Assembly: GCF_024600715.1 (NCBI RefSeq)
Contig: NZ_CP102332.1
Span: 4,650,001 to 4,714,000 of the forward strand
Reading direction: 5' to 3'
Source: Streptomyces changanensis
Lineage (GTDB): Bacteria > Actinomycetota > Actinomycetes > Streptomycetales > Streptomycetaceae
DNA length: 64,000 bases
Shown here one piece after another: positions 44,905 to 54,551 of the stretch. Made by a program: the position numbers and the translations under genes. Positions within the stretch are counted from its first letter, which is position 1, and each line of letters begins with the position of its first letter. The notes below the pieces were generated by a model. It made no database searches. It had not been told where the DNA came from and saw only the letters and a program-made list of their open reading frames with translations.

Positions 44905-46568
44905 GAGGCCGCCTCCCCGCCGGCCACCGGAAGCGCCGCGCCCGCCCCGCCCGCGGCGCGCGCCGGTGCCGGGGCCGGTGCCGGCGCCGCCGTCGGGCCC
45001 AGGGGCAGCCGTACCGTGAACTCCGCGCCGCCGTCCGGGCCCCGGCCCAGGTCGATGCGCCCACCCGCGCGGTGCACGGCCTGGCGGACCAGGGCCAGGC
45101 CGATGCCGCGCCCCGGGCCGCGCGTCGACCAGCCGCGCTCGAACACCGACTCCGCGTCGCCGGTGGGCACCCCGGGCCCCGAGTCCGCCACGCGCAGCAG
45201 CAGCTCGCCGCCGGCCGTGCCGAGCGCCACGGTGACGCGGGACCCGGCCGAGCCCTGCGCCGCGTCGACGGCGTTGTCGACGAGGTTGCCGAGGACGGTG
45301 ACCAGGTCGCGCGCGGCCAGGCCGGGCGGCAGGACGCCGTCGTCGACGCGGCTGTCCCCGGTGAGGACGAGTTCGACACCGCGCTCGCTCGCCTGCGCCG
45401 ACTTGCCGAGCAGCAGCGCCGCGAGCACCGGCTCGCCGACCGCGTCGACCACCCGGTCCGTCAGCGCCTGGGCGAGCTCCAGCTCGGCCGTCGCGAACTC
45501 GACGGCCTCCTCCACCCGGCCCAGCTCGATCAGCGAGACGACGGTGTGCAGCCGGTTGGCCGCCTCGTGCGCCTGGGCGCGCAGCGCCTGGGTGAAGCCG
45601 CGTTCGGAGTCCAGCTCGCCGGAGAGCGCCTGGAGCTCGGTGTGGTCCCGCAGCGTCACGACCGCGCCGCGCCGCTCGCCGCCGACCACCGGCCGGGTGG
45701 AGACCACCAGCACGCGGTCGGCGGTCAGGTGCAGCTCGTCCTCGCGCGGCTCCGTGGCGAGCAGCGCGTCCGTCAGCGACGGGGGCAGCCCCAGCTCGGC
45801 GACGGGGGTGCCGACGGCGTCCGGCGGCAGGCCCAGCAGCTCCCGCGCGCCGTCGTTGACGAGCGCGATCCGCCGGTGGCCGTCCAGCATCAGCAGCCCC
45901 TCGCGCACCGCGTGCAGGGCGGCCTGGTGGTAGTCGTGCATGCGGCTCAGCTCGGCGGCGTTCATGCCGTGGGTGTGCCGCCGCAGCCGGGCGTTGACGA
46001 CGTACGTACCGACGGCTCCGAGCGCCAGCGCCCCGGCGGCGAAGCCGAGCAGCGCGGTCACCTGCCGCCGCACCTGCTCGCTGATCCGGTCGATGGTGAT
46101 GCCCGCGCTGACCAGGGCGACGACCCGGTCGCGGTCCCACACGGGCGTCACCGTGCGCACGGAGGGGCCGAGCGTGCCCTCGTACGTCTCCGTCACCGTG
46201 CCGCCCCGCCGCGCGCCGTCGATGTGGCCGAGGTACCTCCCGCCTATGCGGTCCGGCTCCGGGTGCGTCCACCGCCGGCCGTCCGGCGCCATGATCACCA
46301 CGAAGGTCACGCCGCCCTCGCCGGTGAGCGCGTCGGCGTAGGGCTGGAGGGCCGTGGTCGGGTGGTCCGAGCGGACCGCGGTGAGGACGGCGGGGGAGCG
46401 GGCCACGGCCGTGGCGGTGGCGGTCACCTGCCGCCGGGCGGTCTCCTCCGCCTGGGCGTGGTCGGTGAGGTACGCGAAGACGGCGCACCCCGCCACGATG
46501 GCCGCCACCAGCACGGCCTGCATCGCGAAGAGCTGCCCGGCGAGGCTGCGGGGGCGGGGTAGGCGCAT
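44901..46568 (-). CDS. Sensor histidine kinase, CitA/DcuS type
   Basis: 555 aa from ATG 46568. TM1 about 11-34, extracytoplasmic PASc-like sensor 35-169, TM2 about 170-191, cytoplasmic PAS 220-300 (LLMLDGHRRIALVNDGARELLG), H-box AQAHEAANRLHTVVSL with H334, N-box NLVDNAVDAA and DSGPGVP. This is the HPK5-like layout of kinases that sense citrate or C4-dicarboxylates outside the cell. Ends in an Ala/Pro-rich tail. Confidence 0.92.
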   Translation of the reverse strand: MRLPRPRSLAGQLFAMQAVLVAAIVAGCAVFAYLTDHAQAEETARRQVTATATAVARSPAVLTAVRSDHPTTALQPYADALTGEGGVTFVVIMAPDGRRWTHPEPDRIGGRYLGHIDGARRGGTVTETYEGTLGPSVRTVTPVWDRDRVVALVSAGITIDRISEQVRRQVTALLGFAAGALALGAVGTYVVNARLRRHTHGMNAAELSRMHDYHQAALHAVREGLLMLDGHRRIALVNDGARELLGLPPDAVGTPVAELGLPPSLTDALLATEPREDELHLTADRVLVVSTRPVVGGERRGAVVTLRDHTELQALSGELDSERGFTQALRAQAHEAANRLHTVVSLIELGRVEEAVEFATAELELAQALTDRVVDAVGEPVLAALLLGKSAQASERGVELVLTGDSRVDDGVLPPGLAARDLVTVLGNLVDNAVDAAQGSAGSRVTVALGTAGGELLLRVADSGPGVPTGDAESVFERGWSTRGPGRGIGLALVRQAVHRAGGRIDLGRGPDGGAEFTVRLPLGPTAAPAPAPAPARAAGGAGAALPVAGGEAAS

Positions 46569-46617
46569 GCGGACCAGTCTGCCTGGCCGAAAACGCGTGA
46601 ACGAAACGTACGCAACG

Positions 46618-46631
46618 GTGACCGGGGTCAC
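46618..46631. promoter_or_regulatory. GTGACC-GG-GGTCAC inverted repeat between kinase and dctA
   Basis: Perfect 6-bp arms in the 125-bp divergent promoter region. Candidate site for the response regulator. Confidence 0.45.
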
Positions 46632-46693
46632 AGGCGTGATGGATAGTCGCGGGGATCCACCGGGACGTGGAGCGCACTCATCGAGGAGGACCC

Positions 46694-48139
46694 GTGGCCG
46701 CACGGCGGGAACGTACCCACTATCTGTATCTGGCCGTCATCGCGGCGGTGGTGCTCGGCATCGTCGTGGGCTTCGCCGCCCCGGGCGTCGCGCAGGAGCT
46801 CAAGCCGCTGGGCACCGGCTTCGTCAACCTCATCAAGATGATGATCTCGCCGGTGATCTTCTGCACGATCGTGCTGGGGGTCGGCTCGGTGCGCAAGGCG
46901 GCGAAGGTGGGCGCCGTCGGCGGTCTGGCCCTCGGGTACTTCATGGTCATGTCGACCGTCGCCCTCGCCATCGGCCTGGTCGTCGGCAACCTGCTGGAAC
47001 CCGGCTCCGGCCTGCACATCACCGACGAGACCCGTGCCGCCGGCGAGAAGCAGGCCGAGGGGGCGAGCCAGGGCACGGTCGACTTCCTGCTCGGGATCAT
47101 CCCCAAGACGCTGGTGTCGGCGTTCACCCAGGGCGAGGTCCTGCAGACCCTGCTGGTCGCGCTGCTCGCGGGCTTCGCGCTGCAGGCCATGGGCCGGGCG
47201 GGTGAGCCGGTCCTGCGCGGCATCGGCCACATCCAGCGGCTGGTCTTCCGCATCCTGGCGATGATCATGTGGGCGGCGCCCGTCGGCGCGTTCGGCGCCA
47301 TCGCCGCGGTGGTCGGCTCGACCGGCGTGGACGCGCTGAAGTCCCTCGCCGTGATCATGCTGGGCTTCTACGCGACCTGCGTCGTCTTCGTCTTCCTCGT
47401 CCTCGGCACCCTGCTGCGGCTGGTCGCGGGCGTGCACATCGTGCCCCTCCTCAAGTACCTGGGGCGCGAGTTCCTGCTGATCCTCTCCACCTCGTCCTCC
47501 GAGTCGGCACTGCCGCGCCTGATCGCGAAGATGGAGCACCTGGGCGTCAGCAAGCCGGTCGTCGGGATCACCGTCCCGACCGGCTACTCCTTCAACCTCG
47601 ACGGCACCGCCATCTACCTGACGATGGCCTCCCTCTTCGTCGCCGAGGCGATGGGCCAGCCGTTGGCGGTGGGCGAGCAGATCTCGCTGCTGGTCTTCAT
47701 GGTCATCGCCTCCAAGGGTGCCGCCGGCGTCACCGGCGCGGGCCTGGCCACGCTCGCCGGCGGGCTGCAGTCCCACAAGCCGGGCCTGGTCGACGGCGTC
47801 GGCCTGATCGTCGGCATCGACCGGTTCATGAGCGAGGCGCGTGCGCTGACCAACTTCGCGGGCAACGCCGTGGCGACGGTGCTGATCGGCACCTGGACCA
47901 AGGAGATCGACAAGGAGCGGGTGTCCGAGGTGCTCGCCGGGCGGCTGCCGTTCGACGAGACGACGCTGCTCGACGACGGCCACGGCGCCCCGGATGACGA
48001 GCACGCCGACACCGACGCCGACCGCGCCCGGGGCGACGCGCCCCGCGGCGCCACCCCGCCCGCCGGTACCGGCTCCGACGGCACCCCGGCCGACGGCCGG
48101 CAGCAGCCCGCCCAGGCGGCGCCGCCCGCCAAGGTCTGA
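46694..48139 (+). CDS. dctA: C4-dicarboxylate/proton (sodium) symporter
   Basis: 481 aa from GTG 46694 (gaggagga upstream). DAACS family: eight or more helices, substrate motif STSSSESALPRL, and GYSFNLDGTAIYLTMASLF. Imports succinate, malate and fumarate. Carries a polar, Asp/Pro/Ala-rich C-terminal tail of about 60 residues not needed for transport in other members. Divergent from and probably controlled by the two-component pair. Confidence 0.93.
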   Translation: MAARRERTHYLYLAVIAAVVLGIVVGFAAPGVAQELKPLGTGFVNLIKMMISPVIFCTIVLGVGSVRKAAKVGAVGGLALGYFMVMSTVALAIGLVVGNLLEPGSGLHITDETRAAGEKQAEGASQGTVDFLLGIIPKTLVSAFTQGEVLQTLLVALLAGFALQAMGRAGEPVLRGIGHIQRLVFRILAMIMWAAPVGAFGAIAAVVGSTGVDALKSLAVIMLGFYATCVVFVFLVLGTLLRLVAGVHIVPLLKYLGREFLLILSTSSSESALPRLIAKMEHLGVSKPVVGITVPTGYSFNLDGTAIYLTMASLFVAEAMGQPLAVGEQISLLVFMVIASKGAAGVTGAGLATLAGGLQSHKPGLVDGVGLIVGIDRFMSEARALTNFAGNAVATVLIGTWTKEIDKERVSEVLAGRLPFDETTLLDDGHGAPDDEHADTDADRARGDAPRGATPPAGTGSDGTPADGRQQPAQAAPPAKV

Positions 48140-48453
48140 CGACCGCGCCTTAGGGGCGTACGGAGCCCGGCGCGGGGCGTCCCCCCCCGCCCTGTGCGGC
48201 GAACCCCCCGCCCCACAGGGGGCGCACCCCGCCGCCGCGCGGTACACCGCGCCGGGCGCGGCACCGGGAGAGGAGCCCGGTCCCGCGCCCGGCGCGTCAC
48301 TGCGTGCCGCGCGGGGACGGTTCCGCCGCTCCGTCCGGGGTCCGGATGCCGCTACCGCCGGTAACATGGCGAGTCGTGCAGTGGATGACATGCGCATGAC
48401 CTTGAGCTGACGACGACCGCCACCCGGTACCGGTGCGAAGGGATGGTCCCCCC

Positions 48454-49698
48454 ATGTCACGTCTGGCCCGCTCGACCGCCGCGCTCGCCCTCCTCCTCCC
48501 GCTCACCCTCGCCCTCCCCGCCGCCTCGGCCACCGCCCCCGCCGCCGGGGCCGCCCCCACCGCGCTGCGAGCCGCCCCGGCACCCGCCGAACCGCTGAGG
48601 GACGTCGTCCTCGTGGGCAACAGCGCGGACGGCACGGTGAGCTTCCTCGACTCCCGTACCTACCGGAACCTCGGCACGCTCGACGTCGCGCCGGACCTGG
48701 AGGAGGTGCTCGCCGGCATGGACGTCCTGCGGCGGGCCGCCTACGAGGTGGTGCGCCAGCAGGCGGGCGGTGACAAGTTCGTGGACGACGCCCACCTCTC
48801 GCCCGACGGCCGCACCCTGTACGTCTCGCGCGGCAACCTCGGTGACGCAGCCGCGTTCGACGTGGCCACCGGCCGGCAGCTGTGGCGCACGCACCTCGCC
48901 GGGCTGAAGGCCGACCACGCGGCGCTCTCCGCCGACGGCCGTACGTTCGTCGTCTCGGCGATCACCGCCGCCAAGGCGCAGGCCCTCGACACCGCCACCG
49001 GCCGCGTCACCGGCGAGTTCGCCACCGGGACGTACCCGCACGAGAACATCTACTCGGCCGACGGTTCGCTCGTCTACAACATGTCCATCGGTGTGACCTC
49101 CCTGCCGAAGGCCCTCGACTTCCTCAAGGGCGCCAAGCAGGTGACGGTCGCCGACGCCCGCACGTGGAAGGTCCTGCGCACGTACACCTTCGACAAGGGG
49201 ATCCGCCCGGCCGTCGTCACGCCGGACGGCTCGACGATGTACGCCCAGCTGTCGTACCTGAACGGCTTCGTCGAGTACGACCTGCGGGCCGGCCGTACGC
49301 TGCGTACCGTCGAGATGCCGTTCAGCGCGGCGGGCGCCGCGCTGAAGCCCGACGACTATCCGCAGAACTCCGCGCACCACGGCATGGCGATGAACGGGGC
49401 GCAGGACAAGCTGTGCGTCGCGGGCACCATCGACGACTACACGGCCGTCGTCTCCCGCCCCGGCCTCACCACCGACGGCTTCGTCCACTACCCGCAGGGC
49501 TCCCTGCCGTACTGGTCGGTGACGGGCCAGGACGGGAGGCACTGCTGGGTGACGCTCTCCGAGCGCGACGAGGTGTCGGTCGTCGACTACACGACCGCGA
49601 AGGAGGTCGCGCGTGTCAAGGTCGGTGACTTCCCGCAGCGCGAGCGGACCGGCCGGGTCGCCCCCGAGGCCCTGTCCGGCCTGACCCCGCAGGGCTGA
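48454..49698 (+). CDS. Secreted beta-propeller (YVTN-like) protein
   Basis: 414 aa. Classic Sec signal peptide (STAALALLLPLTLALPAASA), then repeated propeller strands: VVLVGNSADGTVSFLDSRTYRNLGTLDV, LSPDGRTLYVSRGNLGDAAAFDVATG, LSADGRTFVVSAI, DGSLVYNMSIG, TPDGSTMYAQLS, with a conserved HH near HHGMAMNG. No catalytic motif is evident. Extracellular. The 314-bp gap before it shows only C/G-rich repeats with weak hairpins. Confidence 0.8.
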   Translation: MSRLARSTAALALLLPLTLALPAASATAPAAGAAPTALRAAPAPAEPLRDVVLVGNSADGTVSFLDSRTYRNLGTLDVAPDLEEVLAGMDVLRRAAYEVVRQQAGGDKFVDDAHLSPDGRTLYVSRGNLGDAAAFDVATGRQLWRTHLAGLKADHAALSADGRTFVVSAITAAKAQALDTATGRVTGEFATGTYPHENIYSADGSLVYNMSIGVTSLPKALDFLKGAKQVTVADARTWKVLRTYTFDKGIRPAVVTPDGSTMYAQLSYLNGFVEYDLRAGRTLRTVEMPFSAAGAALKPDDYPQNSAHHGMAMNGAQDKLCVAGTIDDYTAVVSRPGLTTDGFVHYPQGSLPYWSVTGQDGRHCWVTLSERDEVSVVDYTTAKEVARVKVGDFPQRERTGRVAPEALSGLTPQG

Positions 49699-49800
49699 AC
49701 GGACCGCCGCCCGCCGCCCGCCGTCGCCTCCCGCGCGGCCGGCGGCGGGGAGGGGCGGAAGCCCGCAGAGGCGGGCGGAGGCGCGCGGGACATGAAAAAG

Positions 49801-49825
49801 CCCCGCACCGCTGAGGCGGTCGGGG
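49801..49825 (-). terminator. Rho-independent terminator with T-run on the minus strand
   Basis: Stem of 5+5 bp with one bulge and a 4-base loop; read on the minus strand it ends in GGGGCTTTTT. No minus-strand gene lies just to the right, so it either ends an unannotated antisense or small RNA, or serves the plus-strand propeller gene without a T-run. Confidence 0.6.
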
Positions 49826-49916
49826 GCGGGTGACGCGTATACTCGTGGATTCGCGTGCGGGCACGACAAAGTGAGCACGTGAATTGACGAAGTCACAGTA
49901 TCGCGTCGGGAGTGGA

Positions 49917-52193
49917 ATGTCAATCGACGAGTCCGAGGCAGTACGGACGGAACAGCGCTTCGTGAGTGGGCTCCACGCCCGGCTGGACGTCCTGCGCGAG
50001 CGGGCCGAAGCGGCCGTGCGGGACGCCCTGCGGGCCGGTGGCACCAGTGCCCAGGCGAGGCTGGAGCGCGACGTGTTCATCGCCGAGCAGTCCGGGCTCC
50101 TCGCCGCGTACGACGCGGGCGACCACGGGCTGTGCTTCGGCCGGCTCGTCTTCCGCGACGGCCGGGACCACCACATCGGCCGGATCGGCATCCGCGACGA
50201 CGACGACGAGCGCACCCCGCTCGTCGTCGACTGGCGCGCCGACGTCGCCCGTCCCTTCTACCTGGCCACCGGCCACACCCCCATGGGCCTGTCCCGGCGC
50301 CGCCACATCACCATGGAGGGCCGCCGGGTCACCGGCCTCCACGACGAGATCCTCGACCTGCGCGACACCACCCGCAGCGGCCACGAGGGGCGCGACGCGG
50401 ACGCCGTCCTCCTCGCCGCGCTCGACTCCGCCCGCACCGGCCGGATGAGCGACATCGTGCAGACCGTCCAGGCCGAGCAGGACCGGATCATCCGCGCGCC
50501 CCACCAGGGCGTCCTCGTCGTCGAGGGCGGCCCCGGCACCGGCAAGACCGCGGTCGCCCTGCACCGGGCCGCGTACCTGCTGTACGCGCACCGCGAGCTG
50601 CTCGCCCGCCGGGCGGTCCTCGTGGTCGGCCCCAACCCGGCCTTCCTCGGGTACATCGGGGAGGTCCTGCCGAGCCTCGGCGAGACGGGCGTCCTCCTCG
50701 CCTCCCCGGGCGAGCTCTTCCCCGGCGTGCGCGCCACCGGCACCGACACCCCCGAGGCCGCGGAGATCAAGGGCCGCGCCGCCATGGCCGAGGTGCTCGC
50801 CCGGTACGTGCGCGACCGGCAGACCGTGCCGCCCACCGAGGAGCCCGTCGAGATCGACCACGAGGACCACGGCACGCTCTTCCTCACGCGCGACATGGCG
50901 GAGGACGCCCGCTGGGACGCCCGGGGCACCGGGTTGCCCCACAACCTCGCCCGGCCCCGCTTCGCGACCCGGATCGTCGACGCGCTCACCGCGCAGCTCG
51001 TGGAGCGCATCGGCGCCGACCCCTACGGCGGGCCCAACCTCCTCGACCCGTCGGACGTCGCCCAGCTCGGCAAGGAGGTCGCCGCGAGCGACGCGGTGCA
51101 CGCCGCGATCGACGGGCTGTGGCCCGTGCTGACGCCGCAGGAGCTGGTCGCCCGCTTCCTCGCCGATCCCTTCGGCTACCTCCCCGACGGCGAGGCCGAG
51201 TTCGTCCGGCGCGACCCCGCCGACGCGTGGACCGGCGCCGACGCGTGGACCCCCGCCGACGTGCCGCTCCTCGACGAGGCGGCCGAACTCCTCGGCGAGG
51301 ACGACTCCGCCGCCCGCGCCGCCGCCGCCCGGGAGCGCGCCGAGCGGATCGCCTACGCGCAGGGCGTCCTCGACGTGGCGTACGCCTCGCGGACCTACGA
51401 GTTCGAGGACGAGGAGTCGGAGGTCCTCGGCGTCCAGGACGTGATCGACGCGGAGCGGTTCGCCGAGCGCCACGAGGAGGCGGACCACCGCAGCGCCGCC
51501 GAGCGCGCCGCCGCCGACCGCACCTGGGCGTTCGGGCACGTCATCGTGGACGAGGCGCAGGAACTGTCCGCGATGGCCTGGCGCCTGCTGATGCGGCGCG
51601 TGCCCACCCGCTCGATGACCCTCGTCGGCGACCCCGCCCAGACCGGCGACGCGGCGGGCTGCGGCTCCTGGCGGGAGATCCTCGCCCCGTACGTCGGGGA
51701 CCGCTACGAGCAGGTCACGCTCGGCGTCAACTACCGCACGCCCGCCGAGATCATGGAGCTCGCCGCCGAGGTGCGCCGCGCCGTCGAGCCGGACTTCCGG
51801 CCGCCGCGCTCGGTGCGCTCCACGGGCGTGCCGCCCTGGGAGACGACCGCCGACGACGTGCCGGCCGCCGTCGCCGACGCGGTCGCCCGCGAGGTCCGCG
51901 ACGAGGGGCGGCTCGCCGTGGTGGCGCCCGCCGCGCGGCTGCCCGCGCTCGCCGCAGCGCTGCCCGGGGCGTCCTGGGGCGCCGAACCGGACCTGACCCG
52001 GCCGGTGGTCCTGCTCGAACCGCGGCAGGCGAAGGGCCTGGAGTTCGACACGGTCGTCGTGGTGGACCCGGAGGCCATCCGCACCGCCGGGCCGCACGGG
52101 GTCAACGACCTGTACGTGGCGCTGACCCGCGCGACCCAGCGGCTCGGGGTGGTGCGGTCGGCGGCCGGAGCGCCGGCCGCACCGGCCGCCTGA
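49917..52193 (+). CDS. helD: HelD-family RNA polymerase-associated helicase
   Basis: 758 aa from ATG 49917 (gggag upstream). N-terminal coiled-coil arm (about 1-60), Walker A GGPGTGKTA at about 204-212, DEAQELS at 545, GDPAQTGD, and the C-terminal helicase motifs NYRTPAEI and LYVALTRATQRLG. UvrD-like but with the HelD domain order. HelD frees stalled RNA polymerase and can protect it from rifampicin. Synteny fits SCO5439. The long insert rich in Asp/Glu (about 330-520) is typical. Confidence 0.88.
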   Translation: MSIDESEAVRTEQRFVSGLHARLDVLRERAEAAVRDALRAGGTSAQARLERDVFIAEQSGLLAAYDAGDHGLCFGRLVFRDGRDHHIGRIGIRDDDDERTPLVVDWRADVARPFYLATGHTPMGLSRRRHITMEGRRVTGLHDEILDLRDTTRSGHEGRDADAVLLAALDSARTGRMSDIVQTVQAEQDRIIRAPHQGVLVVEGGPGTGKTAVALHRAAYLLYAHRELLARRAVLVVGPNPAFLGYIGEVLPSLGETGVLLASPGELFPGVRATGTDTPEAAEIKGRAAMAEVLARYVRDRQTVPPTEEPVEIDHEDHGTLFLTRDMAEDARWDARGTGLPHNLARPRFATRIVDALTAQLVERIGADPYGGPNLLDPSDVAQLGKEVAASDAVHAAIDGLWPVLTPQELVARFLADPFGYLPDGEAEFVRRDPADAWTGADAWTPADVPLLDEAAELLGEDDSAARAAAARERAERIAYAQGVLDVAYASRTYEFEDEESEVLGVQDVIDAERFAERHEEADHRSAAERAAADRTWAFGHVIVDEAQELSAMAWRLLMRRVPTRSMTLVGDPAQTGDAAGCGSWREILAPYVGDRYEQVTLGVNYRTPAEIMELAAEVRRAVEPDFRPPRSVRSTGVPPWETTADDVPAAVADAVAREVRDEGRLAVVAPAARLPALAAALPGASWGAEPDLTRPVVLLEPRQAKGLEFDTVVVVDPEAIRTAGPHGVNDLYVALTRATQRLGVVRSAAGAPAAPAA

Positions 52194-52245
52194 ACCACGG
52201 GTCGGGCCGGCCCGCACCCCGGGTCCGGCCGGCCCGTGCCGCGCG

Positions 52246-54528
52246 TCAGGCCGGCCGGAACCACACGGTCGCCAGCGGCGGCAGCGTCATCCGCACGCCC
52301 TCCGGCTCCCGCTTGACCGGGTCGGCGTTGCGGACGCCGCCGCCGCCGTACTCCACCGCGTCGGTGTTGAGGACCTCGACCCAGGCGGGGACGGACTCCG
52401 GCGCCCACAGCCGGTAGTCGTGGCGCACGACCGGCGAGAAGTTGCTCACCGCCAGCAGCGGGTCGCCCTGCGCGTCGTACCGGACGAAGGCGAAGACGTT
52501 GTCGTCCGCGGCGTCGCCCAGCGCCCAGCGGAAGCCCTCCGGGGAGGTGTCCCGCTCCCACAGGGCGGGCGTCACGGCGTACACGGCGTTCAGGTCGCGG
52601 ACGAGGTCGCGCACGCCCCGGTGGTCGCCGGCCGAGTGGTAGTCGTCGGCCAGCAGCCACCACTCCGGGCCGTGCTGCTCGGACCACTCGGCGCCCTGCG
52701 CGAACTCCTGCCCCATGAACAGCAGTTGCTTGCCGGGATGGGCCCACATGAAGCCCAGGTACGCGCGGTGGTTGGCGCGCCGCTGCCACCAGTCGCCGGG
52801 CATCTTCGTGACGAGGGACTGCTTGCCGTGGACCACCTCGTCGTGCGAGATCGGCAGGACGTAGTTCTCGCTGTACGCGTACACCATCGAGAACGTCATC
52901 TCGTTGTGGTGGTACCTGCGGTGCACCGGCTCCTTGGAGACGTACACCAGCGAGTCGTGCATCCACCCCATGTTCCACTTCAGCCCGAAGCCCAGGCCGC
53001 CGTGTTCGGTCGGGCGGGTCACGCCCTCCCAGGCGGTGGACTCCTCGGCGATGGTGACCACGCCGGGGCAGCGGCGGTAGACGGTCGCGTTCATCTCCTG
53101 GAGGAAGCGGACCGCGTCGAAGTTCTCCCGTCCGCCGTGCTCGTTGGGCGCCCACTCGCCGTACTCGCGCGAGTAGTCGAGGTACAGCATGGACGCGACG
53201 GCGTCGACGCGCAGGCCGTCGATGTGGAACTCCTGGCACCAGTAGACGGCGTTGGCGACGAGGAAGTTGCGCACCTCCGTCCGGCCGTAGTCGAACTCCA
53301 GCGTCCCCCAGTCCGGGTGCTCGGCCCGGCGCGGGTCCGGGTGCTCGTACAGCGGTGTGCCGTCGAAGCGGGCCAGCGCCCAGTCGTCCTTCGGGAAGTG
53401 CGCCGGCACCCAGTCGACGAGGACGCCCACCCCGGCCTGGTGCAGCCGGTCCACCAGGTACTTGAAGTCGTCGGGCGAGCCGAGCCGGGCGGTCGGCGCG
53501 TAGTAGGAGGTGACCTGGTACCCCCACGACGGGCTGTACGGGTGCTCCGCGACGGGCATCAGCTCCACGTGCGTGAAGCCGAGCTCCGTGACGTACGCCG
53601 TCAGCTCGTCCGCCAACTGACGGTACGTCAGCCCGGGACGCCAGGACGGCAGGTGCACCTCGTACACGGAGAAGGGCGCCTCGTGCACGGGCCGCTCGCC
53701 GCGGCGGGCCATCCACGCGGCGTCGCCCCACTCGTGGTGCGAGGCGGTGACGACGGACGCCGTCTCCGGCGGGCACTGGGTGCGGCGGGCCATCGGGTCG
53801 GCGCGCAGCGAGTGGTGGCCGTCGGGGCCGACGACCTCGAACTTGTACAGGGCGCCCTCGTCGACGCCGGGGACGAACAGCTCCCACACGCCGGTGGAAC
53901 CGAGGGACCGCAGCGGCAGACCCGTGCCGTCCCAGTACGTCCAGTCGCCGGCGAGCCGCACGCCGCGCGCGTTCGGCGCCCACACGGTGAAGCGCGTACC
54001 GGTGACGCCCTGGTGGGTCATCACCCGCGCGCCGAGCGCGGTCCACAGCTCCTCGTGGCGGCCCTCCCCGATGAGGTGGAGGTCGAGATCGCCCAGGGCG
54101 GGCAGGAAGCGGTACGGGTCGACGACCTCCAGTTCGGCCGACTCGTACGAGACGAGCAGCCGGTAGTCGGCCGGGACCTCGCGCAGCGGCAGCACGCCGG
54201 AGAACAGGCCGTCCCCGTCGTCGTGGAGCGCGTGCCGCTCCCCGTCGGCGAGGAGGACGGCGACCGCGCGGGCGTGCGGGCGCAGGGCCCGGAACACCAC
54301 GCCGTCGGGCAGCGGGTGGGCGCCCAGCAGCCCGTGCGGGTCGTGGTGCTCGCCGGCGAGCAGCCGGGCCCGGTCGGTGTCCCCGAGGGGGTGGGCCGGC
54401 ACGCCGTCGGCGCCGTCCCGGGGCCTTGGCGGCCGGCCGGGGACGGCGGTCTGCGGCGCCTGCAGGGCGGTGACGAGCGGCTGGGCGGTCGTCGCGGGCG
54501 GTTTGCGGGTCGGACGGCGGGGGGTCAC
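52246..54528 (-). CDS. glgB: 1,4-alpha-glucan branching enzyme
   Basis: 760 aa. Start GTG 54528 is chosen because GAGGAGG lies nine bases upstream; GTG 54555 would overlap the maltokinase stop but lacks a site. N-terminal N1 and CBM48 domains, then GH13_9 with nucleophile D442 (GLRVDAV), acid E495 (TIAEESTAW) and [14 protein letters not shown]. Introduces alpha-1,6 branches into the glucan made by GlgE. Last gene of the minus-strand pathway. Confidence 0.95.
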   Translation of the reverse strand: MTPRRPTRKPPATTAQPLVTALQAPQTAVPGRPPRPRDGADGVPAHPLGDTDRARLLAGEHHDPHGLLGAHPLPDGVVFRALRPHARAVAVLLADGERHALHDDGDGLFSGVLPLREVPADYRLLVSYESAELEVVDPYRFLPALGDLDLHLIGEGRHEELWTALGARVMTHQGVTGTRFTVWAPNARGVRLAGDWTYWDGTGLPLRSLGSTGVWELFVPGVDEGALYKFEVVGPDGHHSLRADPMARRTQCPPETASVVTASHHEWGDAAWMARRGERPVHEAPFSVYEVHLPSWRPGLTYRQLADELTAYVTELGFTHVELMPVAEHPYSPSWGYQVTSYYAPTARLGSPDDFKYLVDRLHQAGVGVLVDWVPAHFPKDDWALARFDGTPLYEHPDPRRAEHPDWGTLEFDYGRTEVRNFLVANAVYWCQEFHIDGLRVDAVASMLYLDYSREYGEWAPNEHGGRENFDAVRFLQEMNATVYRRCPGVVTIAEESTAWEGVTRPTEHGGLGFGLKWNMGWMHDSLVYVSKEPVHRRYHHNEMTFSMVYAYSENYVLPISHDEVVHGKQSLVTKMPGDWWQRRANHRAYLGFMWAHPGKQLLFMGQEFAQGAEWSEQHGPEWWLLADDYHSAGDHRGVRDLVRDLNAVYAVTPALWERDTSPEGFRWALGDAADDNVFAFVRYDAQGDPLLAVSNFSPVVRHDYRLWAPESVPAWVEVLNTDAVEYGGGGVRNADPVKREPEGVRMTLPPLATVWFRPA

Positions 54529-54551
54529 GGGGGAGAGCCTCCTCGGTGCGG

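Noticed and set aside
48297..48635. Minus-strand frame containing GGSGIRTPD
   Set aside because: This string is a known spurious translation in many genomes; no tRNA or gene is visible here.
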